NCBI RefSeq assembly: GCF_014205275.1
Contig: NZ_JACHND010000001.1
Span: forward strand, 6,324,001-6,388,000
DNA from: Sphaerisporangium siamense
GTDB lineage: Bacteria; Actinomycetota; Actinomycetes; Streptosporangiales; Streptosporangiaceae
Length of the DNA stretch: 64,000 nucleotides
Reading direction: 5' to 3'
Shown here: in pieces, positions 1 to 8,088 of the stretch
How positions within the stretch are numbered: the stretch's first letter is position 1
How the letters are laid out: each line of letters begins with the position of its first letter
Position numbers and translations under genes: made by a program
Notes under the pieces: generated by a model
What the model was told of the DNA's origin: nothing
Database searches by the model: none
What the model saw: only the letters and a program-made list of their open reading frames with translations

Positions 1-573
1 CTCGGCCACCCCGACGGGCAGGACTGGCCCGAGACCGCCGAGGGCGTGCTGGAGGACACCCTGCGGCTCAGCAGGCTCGCCGAGGGCCTGCTCACCCTGG
101 CCCGGCTGGACGAGCGGCGCCGCCCGGCGCGGTGGGAGCCGGTGGAGCTCGCCGACCTGGCCCGCGCCATGGCCGGGCGGTACGACGAGGCGGTGGTGAC
201 GGTGGAGCGCGCCGAGCGCGCGGTCGTGCGCGGCGACGCCCTCGACCTCGGGCGGGTGCTGGTCAACCTGCTCGACAACGCCGTGCGGCACGCGAGCGCG
301 CGGGTGAGCCTGGATCTGCGGGCGTCGCCGGAGGACGCGGTGATCACGGTGACCGACGACGGTCCGGGGATCCCGGAGCAGGACAGGGAGCGGGTGTTCA
401 ACAGGTTCACCCGTCTCGACGGGGCGCGCAGCCGCGACGACGGCGGGGCGGGCCTCGGCCTCGCCATCGTCCGCGAGACCGTCCGCGCCCACGGCGGCGC
501 CGTCCACCTGGAGGACGCCGCCCCCGGCCTGCGCGCGGTCGTCCGCCTGCCGCTCAGCCCCTCCCCGGAGTGA
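1..573 (+). CDS. Sensor histidine kinase, C-terminal part (cut by window edge)
   Basis: The reading frame is open from the first base, so this is the 3' part of a gene that begins before the window; a GTG at 46 is internal. About 190 residues are visible. They cover the end of the dimerisation helices (LRLSRLAEGLLTLARLDE) and the ATP-binding domain: N box NLLDNAVRHA, G1 box DDGPGIP, an RVFNRFTRLD F box and G2 box GAGLGLAIV. That is the usual C-terminus of an OmpR-partner membrane kinase. Its response regulator is presumably upstream and outside the window. The ATPase half closely resembles that of the orphan kinase at 43266-44618, suggesting paralogy. The last 34 bases recur in altered form at 613-645. 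Confidence 0.9.
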   Translation, partial: LGHPDGQDWPETAEGVLEDTLRLSRLAEGLLTLARLDERRRPARWEPVELADLARAMAGRYDEAVVTVERAERAVVRGDALDLGRVLVNLLDNAVRHASARVSLDLRASPEDAVITVTDDGPGIPEQDRERVFNRFTRLDGARSRDDGGAGLGLAIVRETVRAHGGAVHLEDAAPGLRAVVRLPLSPSPE

Positions 574-645
574 CGCGCCTCCACCGTCCACCCCGGCACC
601 CCCGGCCGGCTCGTCCGCCTGTCACTCGGCCCCTCCCGGAGTGAC
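541..645. repeat. Imperfect duplication of the kinase gene's 3' end
   Basis: Bases 541-574, the last codons, stop and one following base of the kinase gene, recur at 613-645 with four substitutions and one deleted base. The second copy lies in the spacer and also ends in the same CGGAGTGAC. The rest of 574-842 shows no gene. It looks like a short tandem duplication left after the stop codon. Confidence 0.6.
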
Positions 646-842
646 CCTGCGCTCTCTCCGCGGAACGCCCGCGCGGGGCGAGGACCGCGCGTCGACGCGG
701 CCGGGGGCCGTGCGGGGACACCGAGGCCCCCACGTGTGCCCGGTTTGCCGGGACCGGCGTGGTAATGTCCCTCGCCGATCGTGCGGCGGGCCCGTGCCGT
801 CCGGCAGGGCATCCCGCGCCGACCAGTTGAGGGGGAATCGCG

Positions 843-2282
843 TTGCTTCCCGAGAACGGCCGTTCCGCGCAGGACATCCTCACCGAGCTCGCGCGGCTCA
901 GAGGGGACGATCTGGCGGTGCGGGGCGGCACGGTGACCGCCTACGTGTACGACACCGGCCGGCCCGAGGTGCACGACGTGGCGGCGCGGGCCTACCTGGA
1001 GATGCTGGAGGTCAACACCCTCGACCCGACCGCGTTCCCGAGCATCGTCGCCCTGGAGCGGCAGGTGGTCGGGTGGGTGGCCGGGACGCTCGGCGGCGGG
1101 CCGCACACCCCGGGCATCTTCACCAGCGGCGGCACCGAGTCGATCATGCTGGCGGTGAAGGCGGCCAGGGACACCCGCCCGGTCGCGGGACGGCCGGGCG
1201 TCGTGGCCCCGGTGACCGCCCACCCGGCGTTCCACAAGGCCGCGCACTACCTGGGCGCGCGGGTCGTGCCCGTGGACGTGGACCCCGTGACCTTCCGCGC
1301 CGACCCCGCCGCCGTCGCCGCCGCGATCGACGCCGACACCGTCCTCGTGGTCGCCTCCGCGCCCTCCTACCCGCAAGGGGTCGTCGACCCGGTGCCGGAG
1401 ATCGCCGCCCTGGCCGCCGAGCGCGGGGTGCCGTGCCACGTCGACGCGTGCGTGGGCGGCTGGCTGCTGCCGTGGCTGGCCGAGGCCGGGGCCGAGGTGC
1501 CGCCCTTCGACCTGTCGGTGCCCGGGGTGACGTCCCTGTCGTGCGACCTGCACAAGTTCGGGTACGCCCCCAAGGGCGCCTCGGTGGTGCTGTTCGCCGA
1601 CCCGGCGCTGCGCCGCGCCGCGTACTTCGCCTCGGCCGCCTGGCCCGGCTACACGGTGATCAACACGGGCGTGCAGAGCTCGAAGTCGGCCGGGCCGCTG
1701 GCCGGGGCCTGGGCCACGCTCAACGCGCTCGGCCGCGAGGGGTACCTGGCGCTGGCGCGGGACGCGCTGGCCGCGGCGCGCCGGCTCGTCGAGGGCATCG
1801 GCGCGATCCCCGGCCTGCGGGTGCTGGGCGCGCCGGACGCCTCGCTGGTGGCGTTCACCGGCGAGAACGATGGCGGGGACGGCGTGGACGTGTTCGTGCT
1901 CGCCGACGAGGCGCGCCGGCGCGGCTGGTTCCTGCAGCCGCAGCTCTCCTACGCGGGCATCCCGGCCAACCTGCACATCACCGTCACCGGGGTCACGCTC
2001 GCGGGGGTGGACGCGCTGCTGGAGGTGATCGGCGCGTCGGCGGAGGCCGCGCGGCGGCGGGGCCCGGCGCGGCTGCCGGACGGACTCGCCGAGATCCTGG
2101 CCACGCTGGACCTGGACGCGCTGGACGACGCCGCCTTCGCCGAGCTCGCCGCCTCGGTGGGCGTGGACCTGGCCGGGCCGGGCGGGCCGGACATGGCCGT
2201 GGTCAACACGGTGCTCGACGCGCTGCCCGCGGCGAACCGCGAGGCGATCCTGATCAGGTTCCTGTCGGTGCTCTACGGCTGA
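843..2282 (+). CDS. PLP-dependent decarboxylase / sphingosine-1-phosphate lyase-like protein
   Basis: A 479-residue fold-type I PLP enzyme of the group II decarboxylase family. Visible signatures are FTSGGTESIMLAVKAARD (phosphate-binding region, near residue 97), HPAFHKAAHYLG (residue stacking on the PLP ring), and DACVGGWLLP, whose Asp contacts the pyridine nitrogen. In CDLHKFGYAPKGAS, Lys238 is the probable Schiff-base lysine. CDLHKFGYAPKG is closer to sphinganine-1-phosphate lyases than to glutamate decarboxylases, so a phosphoamino-alcohol lyase role is possible, but the substrate cannot be read from sequence. There is no membrane segment. The TTG start is chosen because a strong Shine-Dalgarno sequence (GAGGGGG) lies about 8 bases upstream. 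It stands alone, convergent with the next gene. Confidence 0.85.
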   Translation: MLPENGRSAQDILTELARLRGDDLAVRGGTVTAYVYDTGRPEVHDVAARAYLEMLEVNTLDPTAFPSIVALERQVVGWVAGTLGGGPHTPGIFTSGGTESIMLAVKAARDTRPVAGRPGVVAPVTAHPAFHKAAHYLGARVVPVDVDPVTFRADPAAVAAAIDADTVLVVASAPSYPQGVVDPVPEIAALAAERGVPCHVDACVGGWLLPWLAEAGAEVPPFDLSVPGVTSLSCDLHKFGYAPKGASVVLFADPALRRAAYFASAAWPGYTVINTGVQSSKSAGPLAGAWATLNALGREGYLALARDALAAARRLVEGIGAIPGLRVLGAPDASLVAFTGENDGGDGVDVFVLADEARRRGWFLQPQLSYAGIPANLHITVTGVTLAGVDALLEVIGASAEAARRRGPARLPDGLAEILATLDLDALDDAAFAELAASVGVDLAGPGGPDMAVVNTVLDALPAANREAILIRFLSVLYG

Positions 2283-2347
2283 GCGGCGCACGGTGCTGCA
2301 CGGCTGAGCGGCGCACGGTGCTCTGTGGCTGAGCGGCCCGCGGCGTC

Positions 2348-3196
2348 TCAGGCCGGTGGGGCCTCCGCGCGCAGGCGGCGGACGGCGGCGAGCGCGGTCG
2401 CGGCGGCGGCGGGGTCGTGTACGCGGAAGACCCGTGCGCCCTGCCAGGCGGAGACGGCGAGCGTGGCCAGGGTTCCGGCGTGCCGCTCCTCCACGGGAAG
2501 GCCGCCGAGGGTCTCGCCGACGAAGTCCTTGTTGGAGACGGCGACCAGCACGGGCCAGCCCGTGGCGACCATCTCGTCCAGCCTGCGGCCGACCTCCAGG
2601 GAGTGCCGCGTGTTCTTGCCGAAGTCGTGCGCGGGGTCGATGAGGATCGCCTCCGGGCGCACCCCGGCGCGCACGGCGCGTTCGGCCAGGGCCTCGGTGT
2701 GCGCGATCACGTCGGCGACCACGTCGGCGTAGGCGATGCGATGCGGCCGCGTCCTCGGGGTCACACCGCCCGCGTGGGCGCAGACCAGCCCGATGCCGTG
2801 CTCGGCGGCCACCTCGGCCAGCGCGGGGTCGGGTCCGCCCCAGGTGTCGTTCAGAAGGTCCGCCCCCGCCCGGGCCACGACGTCGGCGACCTCGGCACGG
2901 TAGGTGTCCACGCTGATGACCAGCGACGGGTGGGCGGCGCGCACGGCGGCCACCAGGCCGGCGACCCTGCGGATCTCCTCCTCGGCGTCGACCGTGTCTC
3001 CGGGGCCCGCCTTGACCCCGCCGATGTCGACGATGTCCGCTCCGGCGCGGACGGCGGAGTCCACCGCGGCGAGCGCGGCCTCGAAGCCGTACGTCCTGCC
3101 CTGGTCGTAGAAGGAGTCGGGGGTGCGGTTGACGACGGCCATGACGGCGAAGTCGCCCGGCGGGAACTCGCGGTCGCGCAGGCGCAAAGTATGCAT
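2348..3196 (-). CDS. folP2: Dihydropteroate synthase homologue, FolP2 type
   Basis: A 282-residue TIM-barrel protein of the dihydropteroate synthase family. It carries VNRTPDSFYDQG, VDIGGVKAGPGD, SVDTYRAEVA, LLNDTWGG, IDPAHDFGKNT, VAVSNKDFVGE and FRVHD near the end. These wordings, especially NRTPDSFYD, GGVKAGPG and SNKDFVGE, match what I remember of mycobacterial FolP2 rather than the canonical FolP1 sulfonamide target. FolP2 in mycobacteria has been reported not to replace FolP1. No other folate genes are near, which also argues against this being the housekeeping enzyme. The ATG at 3196 begins MHTLRLRDREF; the frame is open further upstream but that part has no family resemblance. Confidence 0.8.
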   Translation of the reverse strand: MHTLRLRDREFPPGDFAVMAVVNRTPDSFYDQGRTYGFEAALAAVDSAVRAGADIVDIGGVKAGPGDTVDAEEEIRRVAGLVAAVRAAHPSLVISVDTYRAEVADVVARAGADLLNDTWGGPDPALAEVAAEHGIGLVCAHAGGVTPRTRPHRIAYADVVADVIAHTEALAERAVRAGVRPEAILIDPAHDFGKNTRHSLEVGRRLDEMVATGWPVLVAVSNKDFVGETLGGLPVEERHAGTLATLAVSAWQGARVFRVHDPAAAATALAAVRRLRAEAPPA

Positions 3197-3304
3197 CGCC
3201 GCCAGCGTACGCCCGCTGCGCCGCGGGCGGCGCCGGGGAGCGCCGTGGGGAAGATCGGCGTCACCGGCAGGCGTTCCGATTCGCCGGGAACGCTCCAAAA
3301 TCGA

Positions 3305-4174
3305 CTACATCGCACGCCCGGTCTCCGCCAGGGTCAGGAAATCCTGGGCCACGACGGTGAGCCGCCTGCGCGCGTGCACGAGCGCGATGACCCGCCGCAG
3401 CGGAGGGTCCAGGGAGCGCACCACCAGCCCGGCGCGCACCGCCTGGTCGGCCGTCCCCCGGTACCAGAGCAGGGACGCCGAGGCGGTGCGGACCACCGTG
3501 TGCCAGCCGCCGCGCTCGTCGGTCTCGGCCGCGACGATGGGCCGCACGCCGTAGGTCGCGAAGAGCTGGTCGAACTCCCTGCGCCGCGCGCTGCCCATCG
3601 GGGGCAGGATCAGGCGCATGCCGTTCAGGCGGATCATCGGCACCGTGTCGGGCAGTTCGAGCCCGGGCGGGGAGATGAGCACGATCTCCTGGCGTTCCAG
3701 CGGATGGCTCACCAGGTCGGCGGGCACCGGCAGGTCGGTCAGCCCGAGATCGGCGCGCTGCTCGCGGATGGCGTGCACGACGCCGTCCCTGCCGTCGGAC
3801 CTGACGATCTGCACGCGCACGCCCGGGTGCTCGGCGACGTAGGCGGGCAGCAGGCGTCCCGCCAGGCCGGACTCCAGGGTCGGGGGCGAGGCGATGCGCA
3901 GCTCGCCGCCTCCCGTGTGCGTGGTCGTGGCGAGCGCCTCGATTTCGGATACGGCCTCGAGCGCTTCCTTGGCGAGTTTCACCACGCGGCGGCCTTGCGC
4001 GGTCACCACCACTCCACGGCCGGACCTGGCGAATAGGGTCATCCCCAGTTCGCGTTCCAGGTCGCGAATGGCCCGCGAAAGGGCGGGCTGGGCGATGTAC
4101 AAGGACCTGGCCGCGTCGGTCATGGTGCGGTGCTCCGCAGTGGCGACCACATAACGGAGCTGCTGCAGATTCAT
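3305..4174 (-). CDS. LysR-family transcriptional regulator
   Basis: A 289-residue LysR-type regulator. An N-terminal winged helix-turn-helix occupies residues 1-60 (LQQLRYVVATAEHRTMTDAA, then QPALSRAIRDLERELG). A periplasmic-binding-protein-like effector domain follows from about residue 90 (GELRIASPPTLESGLAGRLL). The effector is unknown. It is divergent from the metallopeptidase gene at 4379, with a 204-bp spacer holding an ATGTA/TACAT inverted repeat that could be its operator, since LysR proteins often control the divergent neighbour and themselves. Confidence 0.92.
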   Translation of the reverse strand: MNLQQLRYVVATAEHRTMTDAARSLYIAQPALSRAIRDLERELGMTLFARSGRGVVVTAQGRRVVKLAKEALEAVSEIEALATTTHTGGGELRIASPPTLESGLAGRLLPAYVAEHPGVRVQIVRSDGRDGVVHAIREQRADLGLTDLPVPADLVSHPLERQEIVLISPPGLELPDTVPMIRLNGMRLILPPMGSARRREFDQLFATYGVRPIVAAETDERGGWHTVVRTASASLLWYRGTADQAVRAGLVVRSLDPPLRRVIALVHARRRLTVVAQDFLTLAETGRAM

Positions 4175-4245
4175 GGAATCGAAGCTAGGGCAGACAGGTC
4201 CGGCGATTCCGGAACATCGCGGAGATCACCTTGGATGATTTCAGA

Positions 4246-4267
4246 ATGTAACCATATACGGCTACAT
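4246..4267. promoter_or_regulatory. Candidate LysR operator
   Basis: ATGTA (4246-4250) and TACAT (4263-4267) form a short inverted repeat with a 12-base centre in the divergent spacer between the LysR gene and the metallopeptidase gene. LysR-type regulators commonly bind such T-rich/A-rich dyads. The assignment rests only on position and symmetry. Confidence 0.3.
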
Positions 4268-4378
4268 CCGTGACTGCTGAGAATTGAGTAGAGTTCTGCC
4301 CTAAATCGCATGAATTGCGGAATCGGTGACAGGGGAGCACGGTCTCGGTCCAGCGTGACCGGGAAGGGGGCAGCCGGA

Positions 4379-6211
4379 ATGTCCACCTACGGGGGCGGCA
4401 ACGGTCGGGGTCCGAAACCACCACAGGGGGCACCTCATCCCTACACGGGGCCACCCGGCGCGAGGGACTCCCCCGCGCCCCAGGACGCCGGCCACGGCGC
4501 GCCGCACCCCGGCCGGGACCCGCTGCGCCCACCCCCCGGGTACCCGCACCAGCCCTCCGGGCACCCGTCTCGGTTCCCGCCTCCCGGCCAGGCGCCGCCG
4601 GAGGCGTACGCCGGCCAGGGTTCCCCGGGGACGCACCCGGGCCAGGCCTTAGGAAACCCGTCGTACCCCGGGCGCGCACCCCAGCCGGGCCAGGCACCGT
4701 ACCGAGGCCAGACGCCGCATCCAGGGCAAGCGCCATATCCGGGCCAGGCTCCACCTCCAGGCCAAGGACCGTACCCAGGCCAGGCGCCGCCGCCAGGTCA
4801 GGGGCCGTACCCAGGCCAGGCTCCACCGCCAGGCCAAGGACCGTACCCAGGCCAGGCTCCACCGCCAGGTCAGGGGCCGTACCCAGGCCAGGCTCCACCT
4901 CCAGGCCAAGGACCGTACCCAGGCCAGGCTCCACCGCCAGGTCAAGGCCCGTACCCCGGTCAGGCGCCGCCGCCGGGCCACGCGCCGTATCCCGGGCAGG
5001 GGCCCGCCGGACCGCCGCAGAGCCCGCCCCAGCAGTACGGGCAGCCCTATCCGCCGCCGGGGGCCGGGGCGCCCCAAGGACCCGGGTACCGACCTCCTTC
5101 CCCGGCCGGACGGCCGGCGCCGCCGCCCGGGCACGCCCCCGCGCCGCAAGGCCCCCACGGGCCGCAGGGCGGCTGGGGCGCGCCGGGGTGGCGTCCGCCG
5201 CCCAAGCGCCGGTCGAGCGCCGGCGCGGTCATCGGCGGCGTGCTGGGGGCGATCGCGGCGGTGTTCGTGCTGCTGGTGATCGGCGGCGCGCTGCTGGCGA
5301 ACGCCACGCGGACCAGCACCACCTCCCCGGTGGCCATCCCGACGTACGACTCCGCCACGCCGGAGGCGCGCCCGTCCGCCACGGAGGTCCTGCCGCGGCC
5401 GACGCGCGGGACCACCGGCACGGACCGGGACACCTCCACCCGGCCGGACACGACCACGCGGCCGAGCAGGCCGGCGCGCAACACGACGCTGACCCGCAAC
5501 TCGCTCTACCTGGCCGGGACGCTGCCGCGCACGAGCTGCCGGGGCCGCGCGACCAACGTCTACAACGACGCCCAGCTCAAGGCACTGATCCTGACCACGA
5601 GCACGTGCATGAACCGGACGTGGTCCGCCGCGCTCGGCAAGGTGGGCATCCCGTTCTCACCGCCGGGTTACGCGATCACGGCGCGCGGCGGGCGCGGCGC
5701 GTGCGGCGACTTCCCGCACAAGGGCGGCATCGTGCCGTACTACTGCCCGCGCAACTCGACGATCTACGCCTCCACCTCGGCGATGGCGGACGGGACCGGC
5801 AGGCAGCGCGGGTACGCCTCGCTGTCGAACTGGCACGGGGCGTTCACGGCGATGTTCGCCCACGAGTACGGTCACCACGTCCAGCACCTGTCGGGGCTGG
5901 AGGACTCCTGGTGGTCCAAGACGCTGGCCTCGCGGTCCTCAAGCGGCAAGCTCGGGCTCAGCAGGCGGTACGAGCTGCAGGCGAACTGCCTGAGCGGCCT
6001 GTGGATGCGGTCGGTGGCCGCGAGCTATCCGATCAACTCGGCGCGCCGCAACACGCTGTACTACTTCTTCTCCAATGTCGGGGACTGGCCGGGCTACCCG
6101 CGCGACCACGGCTCTCCGCCGAACAGCGGCCGCTGGTTCCGGCAGGGATACGAACGGGTGAAGACGTTCCAGTGCAACACCTGGCTCGCCCCGGCCTCCA
6201 CGACATCCTGA
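4379..6211 (+). CDS. Membrane-anchored neutral zinc metallopeptidase with Pro/Gly/Gln-rich repeat domain
   Basis: A 610-residue protein in three parts. Residues 1-280 are a low-complexity Pro/Gly/Gln/Tyr region with perfect 12-residue repeats (PPPGQGPYPGQA) and would be cytoplasmic. One membrane helix follows at about 285-310 (AVIGGVLGAIAAVFVLLVIG). The extracytoplasmic C-terminal half has HEYGHH at 495-500, the zinc-binding HExxH form of the putative neutral zinc metallopeptidase family (YpfJ-like), and EL-QANCLSGLW further on, which would supply the third ligand. Cys pairs (TSCRGRA, TSTCMN, YYCPRN) may form disulfides. The ATG at 4379 is preceded by GGGAAGGGGG; a frame-open ATG at 4310 lies before it and is less likely. 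Confidence 0.85.
   Translation: MSTYGGGNGRGPKPPQGAPHPYTGPPGARDSPAPQDAGHGAPHPGRDPLRPPPGYPHQPSGHPSRFPPPGQAPPEAYAGQGSPGTHPGQALGNPSYPGRAPQPGQAPYRGQTPHPGQAPYPGQAPPPGQGPYPGQAPPPGQGPYPGQAPPPGQGPYPGQAPPPGQGPYPGQAPPPGQGPYPGQAPPPGQGPYPGQAPPPGHAPYPGQGPAGPPQSPPQQYGQPYPPPGAGAPQGPGYRPPSPAGRPAPPPGHAPAPQGPHGPQGGWGAPGWRPPPKRRSSAGAVIGGVLGAIAAVFVLLVIGGALLANATRTSTTSPVAIPTYDSATPEARPSATEVLPRPTRGTTGTDRDTSTRPDTTTRPSRPARNTTLTRNSLYLAGTLPRTSCRGRATNVYNDAQLKALILTTSTCMNRTWSAALGKVGIPFSPPGYAITARGGRGACGDFPHKGGIVPYYCPRNSTIYASTSAMADGTGRQRGYASLSNWHGAFTAMFAHEYGHHVQHLSGLEDSWWSKTLASRSSSGKLGLSRRYELQANCLSGLWMRSVAASYPINSARRNTLYYFFSNVGDWPGYPRDHGSPPNSGRWFRQGYERVKTFQCNTWLAPASTTS
4751..5002 (+). repeat. 36-bp tandem repeat encoding PPPGQGPYPGQA
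   Basis: Six in-frame 36-bp units (4751-4966) encode identical 12-residue peptides, and a seventh (4967-5002) encodes a diverged copy. At DNA level two synonymous versions alternate, one with CCAGGCCAAGGACCG and one with CCAGGTCAGGGGCCG. This suggests that a 72-bp double unit was the thing amplified. The array lies inside the metallopeptidase gene. Confidence 0.95.
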
Positions 6212-6247
6212 GCGGATCCTGAGCCGATCCTGACCTGCGCCCCAGAC

Positions 6248-6290
6248 CCCACCGGGGACGGCTTTGCGTCTGACAGCCGTTCCCGGTGGG
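6248..6290 (+). terminator. Hairpin terminator after the metallopeptidase gene
   Basis: A 16-bp stem (6248-6263 with 6275-6290, one G-T pair) around an 11-base loop, 37 bases after the stop codon. There is no clear T tract, as is usual in high-GC actinobacteria. The remainder of the spacer to 6480 shows nothing else that I can support. Confidence 0.65.
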
Positions 6291-6480
6291 CTGACTATCA
6301 CCCGTCAGGTGACATCAGTCATTAAGCTGCTGGTTACCAGCCGATTCCCCGATATTGCGCTTGCGTCTGTGATGTCCATGTATGGGGGTTAGAATCCTGG
6401 GCATCCGTTAACGCGCGGGGGCCCGTCACGGCGTTTCGCCTGATCGACGGCTTGATCCGGAAACGTCATGGGGAGCGCTT

Positions 6481-8058
6481 GTGACCACGCCGCTTGACCG
6501 AACAGGTGAGGAGGCGGTGAACGGCCCGGGCGACCCCGCGTCGAAGCGCGCGGCCGCTCCCCGCTACGCCAAGGCGCCCAGCACCGCCGCCGTCATCGGA
6601 TGGACGGGCCTGTCGGCCCTCGTCCCCGGCGCCGCGCACCTGCGCGCCGGACGCCGCCGGACCGGTTTCGTCCTCCTCGGGGTCTTCGGCGCGATCCTGG
6701 TGGCCGCGCTCGCCTTCGCCCTGATCGTGCGCGCCAACCTGGGGCTGGCCCTGAAGGACAGCACGCTCGTGGTGGTGACCGTCATCGCCGCCGTCGGCGC
6801 GCTGGCCTGGTTCGCGCTCGTCCTCACCTCCTACGTCGCCCTGCGCCCCGACCGGCTGCCCCAGAGCGGGCAGGTCGTCTCCGGCGGCGTCGTCGGCGTG
6901 CTGTGCGTGACGGTGATGGCGCCGTTCGCGCTGACCGCGAGCAGCATCGTCACCGTGCGGCAGACCGCCAACGCCGTCTTCCCCTCCGACGGCGGCGCGG
7001 GCGCCTCGATCGCGCCGGTGAAGCAGGAGGACCCCTGGAACGGCCGCCGCCGGGTCAACTTCCTGCTCGTCGGCGGCGACGCCGCGGGCAACAGGACCGG
7101 CGTGCGCACCGACAGCATGACCGTGGCCAGCGTCGACGTCCGCACCGGCAACGCGGTCATGTTCAGCCTGCCGCGCAACCTGCAGTACGTGCACTTCCCC
7201 AAGGGCGACCCGCTGGCGGCGCGGTTCCCGAACGGGTTCACCGGCGACTCGGGGCAGGGCCTGCTCAACGAGGTGTGGCAGTACGCCGAGGACCATCTCG
7301 GCAAGGGCAAGGGGCCCCAGGAGCTCAAGAACGCCATCGGCCACACGCTCGGACTCAAGATCGATTACTACGCGATCGTCGACATGTACGGTTTCGCCGC
7401 GCTGATCGACGCCATCGGCGGCCTGCGGATCCGGGTCGAGCAGGACGTCCCGTGGGGCGGGCACTTCGGGACCGCGGGCACGATCAAGGCCGGCTACCAG
7501 CTGCTCGACGGCGAGCACGTGCTCTGGTACGGCCGCTCGCGCGTCAACAGCGATGACTTCTCCCGCATGTCCCGCCAGCGGTGCGTCATGGGCGCGCTGC
7601 TCGAACAGGCCACCCCGAGCGTCGTGCTGGCCAACTTCGGCAAGATCGCCAGCGCGACGCGGCACATGTTCCGCACCGACATCCCGCGCGACCTGCTGGA
7701 GCACCTGGTGCCGCTGGCGCTGAAGGTCAAGGACGCCAAGACCACCAGCCTGCAGTTCGTGCCGCCGACGATCTGGCCGGGCGCGGCCGACTGGGTGAAG
7801 ATCCGCCGCCTGGCCGCCAAGGCGCTCAAGGAGTCGGAGCAGTCGCGCCGCCCCACCCTGGCCGCGGGCGCCACCCCCGGCGTCCGGCCGTCCGGCGCCA
7901 CCCCGGGCGCCACGCCCGCCACCTCGCCGTCCGGAGCCGAGAACGCCACGCCGAGCCCCACCCGCTCGCGCGCCTCGGCCCCCGCCACCCCGCTGAAGAC
8001 CCCGACCCCGAACGACCAGGGCTCCGCCAAGACCCTCGCCGACGCCTGCGGCTTCTGA
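6481..8058 (+). CDS. LytR-CpsA-Psr (LCP) family wall-polymer ligase
   Basis: A 525-residue membrane protein. About four hydrophobic segments lie within the first 165 residues. The extracytoplasmic LCP domain follows: FLLVGGDAAGNRTGVRTDSM, FSLPRNLQ, DYYAIVDMYGFAALIDAIGG and LDGEHVLWYGRSR with RMSRQR. The conserved Arg and Asp residues of these motifs bind the polyprenyl-pyrophosphate substrate in known LCP enzymes, which attach teichoic-acid-like or other glycopolymers to peptidoglycan. The last 70 residues are a Pro/Thr/Ser/Ala tail. The GTG start follows GGGGAG at 6471. A role with the nonulosonic-acid locus near 45-56 kb is possible but only inferred. Confidence 0.9.
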   Translation: MTTPLDRTGEEAVNGPGDPASKRAAAPRYAKAPSTAAVIGWTGLSALVPGAAHLRAGRRRTGFVLLGVFGAILVAALAFALIVRANLGLALKDSTLVVVTVIAAVGALAWFALVLTSYVALRPDRLPQSGQVVSGGVVGVLCVTVMAPFALTASSIVTVRQTANAVFPSDGGAGASIAPVKQEDPWNGRRRVNFLLVGGDAAGNRTGVRTDSMTVASVDVRTGNAVMFSLPRNLQYVHFPKGDPLAARFPNGFTGDSGQGLLNEVWQYAEDHLGKGKGPQELKNAIGHTLGLKIDYYAIVDMYGFAALIDAIGGLRIRVEQDVPWGGHFGTAGTIKAGYQLLDGEHVLWYGRSRVNSDDFSRMSRQRCVMGALLEQATPSVVLANFGKIASATRHMFRTDIPRDLLEHLVPLALKVKDAKTTSLQFVPPTIWPGAADWVKIRRLAAKALKESEQSRRPTLAAGATPGVRPSGATPGATPATSPSGAENATPSPTRSRASAPATPLKTPTPNDQGSAKTLADACGF

Positions 8059-8088
8059 TCCCGCTGGGCGGCGAGGGCCGACGGGACC

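Noticed and set aside
763-768. TAATGT as a -10 box for the PLP enzyme gene
   Set aside because: The nearest -35-like word (TTGCCG at 745) leaves only a 12-base spacer, which is too short.
641-2332. 563-codon Arg/Gly-rich frame over the PLP enzyme
   Set aside because: It overlaps a well-conserved enzyme in another frame and is a product of high GC content.
2417-4036. 539-codon frame on the plus strand across the folP2 and LysR genes
   Set aside because: Antisense shadow, no known motifs, composition typical of a complementary high-GC frame.
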